From Acidobacteriota bacterium (GTDB taxonomy: Bacteria; Acidobacteriota; UBA890): a stretch of DNA of 12,519 nucleotides. Below the pieces are notes generated by a model that was not told the DNA's origin, did no database searches, and saw only the letters and a list, made by a program, of their open reading frames with translations. Both the position numbers and the translations under genes were made by a program. The stretch is from assembly GCA_030609765.1 (NCBI GenBank), contig JAUWTE010000039.1, positions 1-12,519 of the forward strand. The letters are read 5' to 3'. Positions 7,248 to 12,519 of this stretch are shown one piece after another (positions within the stretch are counted from its first letter, which is position 1; every line of letters begins with the position of its first letter).

Positions 7248-8713
7248 CCCTCACCGTCGTCGGCATCTACATGCTGCTCGTACTGATGGTGGGAGGCCTC
7301 AGCCACCGGCTTTTCCGGGGAACGGGCGAGGACTACTTCCTGGCAACCCGAACCATTGGACCTTTCGTGCTGTTGATGTCGCTGTTCGGCACCAACATGA
7401 CCGCCTTCGCGATGCTCGGCGGCGCCGGCGAAGCGTACCGCTCGGGAATCGGAGTTTTCACGCTGATGCCTTCGGCGGCAGCGCTGGTGATCCCCACGAC
7501 CTTCTTTTTCGTCGGCACGAGGCTGTGGGCTCTCGGCAAGCGCCACGGCTACATCACACAGGTGCAGTACTTCCGTGACCGCTACGAGTCGGACGGCCTC
7601 GGGCTGCTGCTGTTCATCGTGCTCGTGGCGTTGCTGGTGCCGTATCTGCTCATCGGCATCATGGGGGGAGGCCTCACCCTCAGCTGGATTACCGACGGGC
7701 AGGTGCCCGAGTGGGTCGGGGGTCTGGTGATTTGCGTGGTCGTGATGACCTATGTGACGTACGGCGGCCTGCGCGGAACGGCCTGGGCGAACACTTTCCA
7801 AACCTTGGTGTTCATGACTCTCGGCGCCGCCACCTTCATCTACGTCATTCATGCAATGGGAGGCCTCGGCAACGTCATTTCTCAACTGCAGGAGCAACAC
7901 GCCGATCTGCTCATCCGCGGCGACCATTTCTCGCCGATCCGGATACTGACCTACACGCTGATCCCGTTGTCGGCAGGTATGTTCCCGCACATGTTCATGC
8001 ACTGGCTCACGGCCAGTAAGCTGAGCAACTTCCGCGTCACGCTGGTTGCCTACCCGATCTGCATTGCCCTCGTCTGGGTTCCGAGTGTGCTGATGGGCTT
8101 GGTCGGCAACCTCACCTTTCCGGGTCTGTCCGTTCCGGCATCGAACTCGATCCTGGTCCGGCTCATCAGCCACTACTCCCCTGAGCTTCTGGCAGGGCTG
8201 CTCGGCGCCGGAGTCTTCGCCGCGGTGATGTCGTCACTCGACTCGCAGGTCCTATCGCTCGGCACCATGTTCACCCAGGACATCGTGCGGCATTACGGCT
8301 ACGACAACCGCATGAGCGAGATGCGGCAAATCCTCGTCGCTCGCGTTTTCGTGGCCGGCATCCTTGTGGTCGCCTATCTGATGTCTCTGGTGTCGTCCAA
8401 CACGATCTTCGCGCTCGGCACCTGGTGCTTCACCGGCTTTTCGGCCCTATTCCCGATCGTTCTGGCGGGGTTGTTCTGGAAGCGCAGCACCAAGGCGGGC
8501 ATCTACGCCTCCGTCCTGACGGTGGTTGTGCTGTGGGTATATTTCTTCATGCAGGGATTTGGCAACGCGGACTACACAGTGGGCGGCACGGGCATCATGG
8601 CAGTGGCGGTGATCACCCCGGCATCGGCCTTGGCGCTCATCCTCATTTCGCTGATGACGAAGCCGCCGGGGGAAGCCCATCTCGCCAGGTTCTTCGCGGA
8701 TTCCGGAGCGTAG
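7244..8713 (+). CDS. sodium:solute symporter (SSS) family permease
   Basis: A 489-residue inner-membrane protein with about 13 hydrophobic segments, the usual SSS length. It starts with VVGIYMLLVLMVGGLSHRLFRG and continues with DYFLATRTIGP, where SSS proteins have a conserved loop after helix 1. The family signature region GGLRGTAWANTFQTLVF is near residues 172-188. AAVMSSLDSQVLSLGTMFTQDI near residues 325-347 matches the helix with the conserved Ser residues of the Na2 site, seen in PutP, vSGLT and SiaT. It would import a solute coupled to Na+. The substrate cannot be assigned; proline, sugar, acetate and pantothenate families all share these features. The start overlaps the upstream small protein by ATGA. 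A TonB-dependent receptor lies two genes upstream, so both could serve one uptake pathway. Confidence 0.9.
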   Translation: MTLTVVGIYMLLVLMVGGLSHRLFRGTGEDYFLATRTIGPFVLLMSLFGTNMTAFAMLGGAGEAYRSGIGVFTLMPSAAALVIPTTFFFVGTRLWALGKRHGYITQVQYFRDRYESDGLGLLLFIVLVALLVPYLLIGIMGGGLTLSWITDGQVPEWVGGLVICVVVMTYVTYGGLRGTAWANTFQTLVFMTLGAATFIYVIHAMGGLGNVISQLQEQHADLLIRGDHFSPIRILTYTLIPLSAGMFPHMFMHWLTASKLSNFRVTLVAYPICIALVWVPSVLMGLVGNLTFPGLSVPASNSILVRLISHYSPELLAGLLGAGVFAAVMSSLDSQVLSLGTMFTQDIVRHYGYDNRMSEMRQILVARVFVAGILVVAYLMSLVSSNTIFALGTWCFTGFSALFPIVLAGLFWKRSTKAGIYASVLTVVVLWVYFFMQGFGNADYTVGGTGIMAVAVITPASALALILISLMTKPPGEAHLARFFADSGA

Positions 8714-8733
8714 TAATCCGGACCATGAATCCT

Positions 8734-8738
8734 GGAGG
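8734..8738 (+). promoter_or_regulatory. ribosome binding site favouring a TTG start for the glycosyltransferase
   Basis: GGAGG lies four bases before a TTG at 8743. The alternative ATG at 8725 has no comparable site, and the family usually begins MKIAYI..., which is reproduced by the TTG start. Confidence 0.5.
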
Positions 8739-8742
8739 CCCC

Positions 8743-10047
8743 TTGAAGATCGCCTACATCACCGCCGGCGCCGCGGGCATGTACTGCGGTAGCTGCATGC
8801 ACGACAACACGCTGGCAGCCGCGCTCAAGGGCATGGGCCACGAGGTGGCTTTGATCCCCACCTATACGCCCGTCCGCACTGACGAAACCGATGTCAGCAT
8901 CCACCGGGTCTTCTACGGTGCGGTCAATGTTTATCTCGAGCAGTGGTCGGCTCTGTTTCGCCGGATGCCGAAGGCCCTTCACTGGCTCCTCGACCGGCCA
9001 CGTTTCCTGAAATGGGCCTCCGGTCGCGGGGTCACACCCGATGCAGAGGTTCTCGGCGAGCTGGCGCTCTCGGTGCTGCGGGGCGAGCGAGGCAACCAGA
9101 AGCGGGAGCTCGAGGAGCTAGTCGCCTGGCTGCGCGACTCCTACAAGCCCGACATCGTACACATCACCAACACGATGTTTCTGGGACTGGCCGGCCCCAT
9201 CAAACGGGAGCTGGGCGTGCCGGTGGTGTGCTCGGCACAAGGTGAGGATCTATTCGTCGACCAGCTGATCGAGCCGTACAAGACGCGCGTGCGACGGGAG
9301 CTGCGTGCCCACGCTCGCGATGTGGACGCGATCATCGCTACCGGCACCTACTACGCCGACTTCATGGCTGACTATCTCGACATTTCCCGTGCCCGGGTGC
9401 GCATCGTCCACCTGGGAATCAACCTGGAAGGTCATGGTCAGGAGCCCGCCCGAGTGCGCCGGGAGGACGACGCCAGGCCATTCGTGATCGGCTACCTGGC
9501 GCGCATCTGCCCGGAGAAGGGGCTGCACATCCTGGCCGAGGCGTTTCGGATCCTCGCTGCAGATGCCGGCAACGGGGCGGTGGCGCTGAAGGTCGCCGGT
9601 TATCTGGGTAAGCGCGACGAACACTACCTGCGAGGAATCCAAGAAGAGATCGAGGATTGGGGTCTGGGGAGCAGCTTCGAATACGTCGGCGAGGTCGACC
9701 GCGCCGAGAAGATCGAGTTTCTCGGAAGTCTCGACGTGCTCTCGGTACCCACTCCCTACCAGGATCCCAAGGGGCTTTTCATCTTCGAGGCGCTCGCCAA
9801 CAGTGTTCCGGTAGTGCAACCGGACCATGGGGCCTTTCCGGAGCTTATCGAGATGACGAGCGGCGGGTTGCTCTCGGCACCGGGATCGCCGGGCGATCTG
9901 GCCGACCAGATTCGCGCCCTGATGAATGATGAGGAGCTACGACAACGGCTCGGGAGGCAGGGCAACCTGGCTGTCGAGCGACTGTTTTCGGACACGACCA
10001 TGGCCGAAGACACATTGAAGGTCTACCGTGAGTGGAGTAGTTCATAG
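8743..10047 (+). CDS. GT4 family glycosyltransferase
   Basis: A 434-residue GT-B fold enzyme (440 if started at ATG 8725), transferring a sugar from an activated donor to an unknown acceptor in the cytoplasm. The N-terminal domain opens with KIAYITAGAAGMYCGSCMHD, a glycine-rich acceptor-side loop. SAQGEDLFVDQL and VRIVHLGINLEG mark the domain boundary. The donor domain begins at FVIGYLARICPEKGLHILAEAF. The donor-binding motif normally EPKG...E appears as DPKGLFIFEALANSVPVVQ, so the first Glu of the E-x7-E motif is Asp while the second is kept. GAFPELIE and GGLLSAPGSPGDLADQI complete the family pattern. It may act on a lipid, exopolysaccharide or a small molecule such as trehalose or sucrose precursors; nothing in the neighbourhood decides this. 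It follows the symporter by 29 bases. Confidence 0.85.
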   Translation: MKIAYITAGAAGMYCGSCMHDNTLAAALKGMGHEVALIPTYTPVRTDETDVSIHRVFYGAVNVYLEQWSALFRRMPKALHWLLDRPRFLKWASGRGVTPDAEVLGELALSVLRGERGNQKRELEELVAWLRDSYKPDIVHITNTMFLGLAGPIKRELGVPVVCSAQGEDLFVDQLIEPYKTRVRRELRAHARDVDAIIATGTYYADFMADYLDISRARVRIVHLGINLEGHGQEPARVRREDDARPFVIGYLARICPEKGLHILAEAFRILAADAGNGAVALKVAGYLGKRDEHYLRGIQEEIEDWGLGSSFEYVGEVDRAEKIEFLGSLDVLSVPTPYQDPKGLFIFEALANSVPVVQPDHGAFPELIEMTSGGLLSAPGSPGDLADQIRALMNDEELRQRLGRQGNLAVERLFSDTTMAEDTLKVYREWSSS

Positions 10048-10056
10048 GCGGCAGAT

Positions 10057-10109
10057 CAATTCGCGGTCGGCCCCTGAACCTGAAACCGGGCAGATGGACC
10101 CGCGAATTG
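10057..10109. repeat. 10-bp perfect inverted repeat between glycosyltransferase and thioesterase
   Basis: CAATTCGCGG (10057-10066) and CCGCGAATTG (10100-10109) are exact inverse complements separated by 33 bases. Inside the loop GCCC (10070-10073) can pair with GGGC (10088-10091). Past a one-base bulge at 10099, two further pairs are possible. The element sits in the 89-base gap, ending 17 bases before the ribosome site of the thioesterase. It could be an RNA structure, a divergent operator or a bidirectional terminator without a T run. Confidence 0.7.
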
Positions 10110-10136
10110 GAGATTCACACGCCCCGGGGAGGCGAT

Positions 10137-10556
10137 ATGCACCAGTTCTCCTGTCAACGCCGAGTCGAATTCTCCGACACCGACATGGGCGGAATCGTGC
10201 ACTTCGCGCGCTTCTTCGTCTTCATGGAAACCGCCGAGCACGAGTTCATCAGAGCGCTCGGCAGTAACGTGCACCGGGAGATCGATGGCAAGAAGATCGG
10301 CTGGCCTCGGGTGGCCGCCTCCTGCGACTACAAGGCGCCGGCTCGGTTCGGGGACCTACTCGATATTCACTTGAAGGTGGTGCGCAAGGGCGTGAAATCG
10401 ATGACCTATGGCTTTGATTTCCGGCGTGGGGACACTCTCATCGCGCGCGGCAGCCTCACGGCGGCCTGCTGCGAGCTCGACCCGGAAACAGGGATGCGGG
10501 CGATACCGATTCCACCGGTCATCGCCGACCTCCTCGAGGAAGCCCCCGAGGACTGA
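10137..10556 (+). CDS. YbgC-like acyl-CoA thioesterase (4HBT, hotdog fold)
   Basis: A 139-residue hotdog-fold protein that hydrolyses acyl-CoA or a similar thioester in the cytoplasm. The active-site segment EFSDTDMGGIVHFARFF matches the YbgC/4-hydroxybenzoyl-CoA thioesterase motif. The second Asp (residue 16) aligns with the catalytic Asp of E. coli YbgC, His 22 matches the conserved His, and Glu 31 lies in the following long helix. ATG 10137 is chosen because GGGGAGG ends four bases upstream; a TTG at 10107 would add ten residues from the inverted repeat region. YbgC is usually in the tol-pal operon; here it is instead followed 21 bases later by an ABC ATPase, so the physiological substrate is unknown. 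It may supply or remove acyl groups for envelope lipids, which is an inference from context. Confidence 0.85.
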   Translation: MHQFSCQRRVEFSDTDMGGIVHFARFFVFMETAEHEFIRALGSNVHREIDGKKIGWPRVAASCDYKAPARFGDLLDIHLKVVRKGVKSMTYGFDFRRGDTLIARGSLTAACCELDPETGMRAIPIPPVIADLLEEAPED

Positions 10557-10577
10557 CAAACGACGGAGGTCCACTCC

Positions 10578-11249
10578 ATGGACTTGAAGCTCTCTGACGT
10601 ATCCAAACACTTCGACACGCGGCATGCGCGCGTCGAGGTACTGCGAGGGATCTCCTTCGAGATGGCCTCCGGACACTCGTTGGCGGTCACGGGGCCTTCC
10701 GGGTCGGGAAAGAGCACCCTGCTGCACCTGATTGGCACGCTCGACGCGCCGAGCGCCGGGAAGGTCGAAATCGATGGCCAGGAGCTCTTCTCGTTGCCCG
10801 AGCCCAAGCTCGCCGAGTTCCGCAACCAGTCGATTGGTTTCGTATTTCAGGACCCGCACCTGCTGCCGCAGTACACCGTCCTCGAGAACGTCTTGTTGCC
10901 CACCATGGCGTTCCCGCGCAGAGCGGGCCCGGGTCGCGACGAGGCGGCCGGACTCCTGGAGAAAGTCGGGCTCTCACACCGTCTCGATCACCAACCCGCG
11001 GAGCTATCCGGCGGCGAGCGTCAGCGCGTCGCTCTCGCTCGCGCACTCATCAACGAGCCGGGACTGCTGTTATGCGATGAGCCCACCGGCAACCTCGACG
11101 TGGAGACCGCTAATTCCGTGGCAGAGCTGCTCGTGGAGCTGCACCGGGACGAAAGCAACATCCTGATCGTGGTCACCCACAGCCTCGAGCTGGCGGCGCG
11201 CTTCGAGCGCCGATTCGAGCTCCGGGAGGGACGTTGCTCCGAGCTCTGA
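10578..11249 (+). CDS. ABC transporter ATP-binding protein, LolD/MacB type
   Basis: A 223-residue cytoplasmic ATPase. Visible motifs: Walker A GPSGSGKST (39-47), Q-loop Gln 91 in FVFQDPHLLPQYTVLENV, signature LSGGERQRVALARAL (143-157), Walker B LLLCDEPTGNLD (163-174) with catalytic Glu 168, and H-loop His 201 in VVTHS. The length and the FQDPHLLP and DEPTGNLD sequences are typical of the LolD/MacB/FtsE group. GGAGG lies upstream of ATG 10578 with a normal spacer. The partner permease begins within its last codons, so the two subunits are made together. Lipoprotein release, macrolide export or a generic envelope process are all possible; I did not assign a symbol. Confidence 0.9.
   Translation: MDLKLSDVSKHFDTRHARVEVLRGISFEMASGHSLAVTGPSGSGKSTLLHLIGTLDAPSAGKVEIDGQELFSLPEPKLAEFRNQSIGFVFQDPHLLPQYTVLENVLLPTMAFPRRAGPGRDEAAGLLEKVGLSHRLDHQPAELSGGERQRVALARALINEPGLLLCDEPTGNLDVETANSVAELLVELHRDESNILIVVTHSLELAARFERRFELREGRCSEL
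11224..11230 (+). promoter_or_regulatory. ribosome binding site of the FtsX-like permease
   Basis: GGGAGGG within the end of the ATPase gene lies three bases before the TTG at 11234 and supports this start and translational coupling. Confidence 0.6.
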
Positions 11250-12519
11250 GACACTACTGGCGCATCAATCTGGCGGTTGTGGTCGCTGTCGCAGTGAACA
11301 GCGCCGTTCTGACGGGAGCGCTGCTGGTCGGGGACTCGGTCCGCGGCAGCCTCGCCGACCTGACCCTCGATCGGCTCGGGCAGATCGAGCTGGCCGTGGT
11401 GGCCGAACGCTTCTTTCGCCAGGAGCTGGCTGAAGAGCTGGTGACCGAGCGCACCGCCGAGGAGGCCGACGAGGTCCCCGCCTCTAGCCTCGAGTCAGTT
11501 GCCACTAGCCTCGAGTCGGTTGCCACTCGCCTCGAGTCCGTCGCCCCGGCTCTGCTTCTGCGCGGCAGCGTCGTGCAGGCCGATACCCGCGCGCGCGCGT
11601 CGCACGTCGGCGTGCACGGCATCGACGAGCGCTTCGCCGCGCTCTTCGGCACCAGCGTGGATCTCGAGCGCCAGGCCGGGCAGATCTTTCCCTCGGTGAT
11701 CATCAACGAGTCGCTGGCGAGGGAGCTGAATGCCACGGTCGGCGACCCGCTTCTCCTGTTCTTCCAACTCGGCACCGAGGTGCCCCAAGACACCCTGCTC
11801 GGTGGCAGGGCGATCGAGGACACGGTGGCGAGCTCGCGGCTCACCGTGACGCAGGTGATTCCCGACCGTGGCATGGGCCGATTCGGCCTCACCCCACACC
11901 AGACGTTCCCGCTGAACGCCTACGTGTCGCTACCGCAGCTACAGAGGGCGGTGGAGCAACAGGGCAAGGTGAACAGCCTGCTGATCGCGGGCGGTGGTGA
12001 TGGCGCGGACTTCACGCTGGGCTCGCTGCTTCAGGACGCTGTCACCCTCGAGGACATCGGCCTGCACACCTACTGGTCGGGCGGCCATCTGGTGGTCGAG
12101 AGTCGCGAGTTCGTTCTGCGGCCCGGCCTCGTTACAGCTATAGAGGAAGTGGCGGCCGAGCTTGGTGCTCCGACAATCCGCGTCCAGACCTACCTGGCCA
12201 ACTCGATGCGGGTGGGCGACCGGCTGCTGCCCTACTCGACGGTAAGCGCCATCGGGGGGCTCGAAGATTCTTCCCAGAGGCTGTTGTTGACCGACGGCTC
12301 CCCTGCCCCCGCCCTCGCGAACGACGAGATCCTCTTGAACGTGTGGGCCGCCGACGATCTCGGCGCGGGCGTGGGCGACACGGTCGAGATGGCCTACTAC
12401 ATCGTCGGCCCCCATGAAGAGCTCATGACCGGCGGCAGCGATTTCCGCGTTGCCGGCGTGGTGGCCATGAGGGGACTGGCGGTGGACCGCAGTCTGACCC
12501 CGGACTTCCCCGGCATCGA
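11234..12519 (+). CDS. FtsX/MacB-type ABC permease, partial (5' end)
   Basis: An open frame from TTG 11234 to the right edge, 428 codons with no stop, overlapping the ATPase end by 16 bases. A membrane helix covers about residues 11-33, preceded by the basic, aromatic LRALRHYWR. GDSVRGSLADLTLDRLGQIELAV follows, a beginning seen in long FtsX-like permeases. A large extracytoplasmic (MacB periplasmic core-like) domain then contains FPSVIINESLARELNATVGDP and VTQVIPDRGMGRFG. The remaining helices must lie beyond the window. The domain after the helix already exceeds 380 residues, so the whole protein is expected to be much larger than LolC/E (about 400). A 7-residue repeat of LESVAT type lies near residues 85-105. 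The ATPase upstream would power it. Substrate unknown. Confidence 0.85.
   Translation, partial: MLRALRHYWRINLAVVVAVAVNSAVLTGALLVGDSVRGSLADLTLDRLGQIELAVVAERFFRQELAEELVTERTAEEADEVPASSLESVATSLESVATRLESVAPALLLRGSVVQADTRARASHVGVHGIDERFAALFGTSVDLERQAGQIFPSVIINESLARELNATVGDPLLLFFQLGTEVPQDTLLGGRAIEDTVASSRLTVTQVIPDRGMGRFGLTPHQTFPLNAYVSLPQLQRAVEQQGKVNSLLIAGGGDGADFTLGSLLQDAVTLEDIGLHTYWSGGHLVVESREFVLRPGLVTAIEEVAAELGAPTIRVQTYLANSMRVGDRLLPYSTVSAIGGLEDSSQRLLLTDGSPAPALANDEILLNVWAADDLGAGVGDTVEMAYYIVGPHEELMTGGSDFRVAGVVAMRGLAVDRSLTPDFPGI
11486..11548 (+). repeat. three-copy 21-bp in-frame tandem repeat in the permease
   Basis: Three copies of 21 bases encode SLESVAT, SLESVAT and RLESVAP. Leu and Val sit at a three/four alternation, the a/d pattern of a coiled coil. 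The units differ at a few, mostly third-position bases, suggesting duplication some time ago. The repeat lies about 50 residues after the first membrane helix. Confidence 0.85.

Noticed and set aside
7133..8173. Minus-strand open frame of 346 codons
   Set aside because: It is antisense to the symporter and its translation is rich in His, Gln, Arg and Glu, the usual mirror of a hydrophobic membrane protein.
8425..8742. Extended start of the glycosyltransferase within the symporter gene
   Set aside because: The extension overlaps the symporter by almost 290 bases, and its translation is a frame-shifted reading of that gene rather than glycosyltransferase sequence.
11254..11892. Minus-strand open frame of 212 codons with ATDSR repeats
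   Set aside because: It is the antisense reading of the permease 21-bp repeat; the + strand frame is coupled to the ATPase and has a recognisable family beginning.

Overview
The window is high-GC DNA (roughly 60-65% by eye), densely coded, with every convincing gene on the + strand. A TonB-dependent outer-membrane receptor, a LolD/MacB-type ATPase and a secreted beta-propeller point to a Gram-negative (diderm) bacterium. The EamA-like protein at the start, the AGAAGMYCGSC-type glycosyltransferase and the very long FtsX-like permease resemble proteins I associate with Acidobacteriota and Planctomycetota/PVC-type genomes. That placement comes from memory of the families and is not proven by the sequence.

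Layout: a short leader with weak hairpins (1-132); a half-size EamA/DMT-type membrane protein (133-693); an iron-containing alcohol dehydrogenase split by a one-base frameshift near 944 (798-2014); an exported PQQ-type beta-propeller protein whose start overlaps the dehydrogenase end (1998-3200); a HemN/HemW-like radical SAM protein (3232-4587); a TonB-dependent siderophore-type receptor (4632-6920); a small membrane protein (7002-7247) overlapping by ATGA a sodium:solute symporter (7244-8713); a GT4 glycosyltransferase (8743-10047); a YbgC-like acyl-CoA thioesterase (10137-10556); a LolD-like ABC ATPase (10578-11249); and the first 428 codons of an FtsX/MacB-type permease that runs off the right edge (11234-12519). 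No intergenic stretch exceeds about 135 bases. No tRNA, rRNA, CRISPR array or insertion sequence was seen.

How the genes may work together: 798-4587 is tightly packed (17-base overlap, then a 31-base gap) and looks like one transcription unit with a redox enzyme, a periplasmic propeller and a radical SAM enzyme. The receptor and the small-protein/symporter pair that follow could form an outer- plus inner-membrane uptake route, but the substrate cannot be read from sequence. The thioesterase, ATPase and permease form a second tight group whose ATPase and permease are translationally coupled. The most unusual items are the frameshifted dehydrogenase, the divergent HemN-like radical SAM protein, two independent three-copy 21-bp (7-residue) in-frame repeats in envelope proteins, and a 10-bp perfect inverted repeat just before the thioesterase. 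I found no clearly new system; the dehydrogenase-propeller-radical SAM-receptor set is the best candidate for an undescribed pathway.
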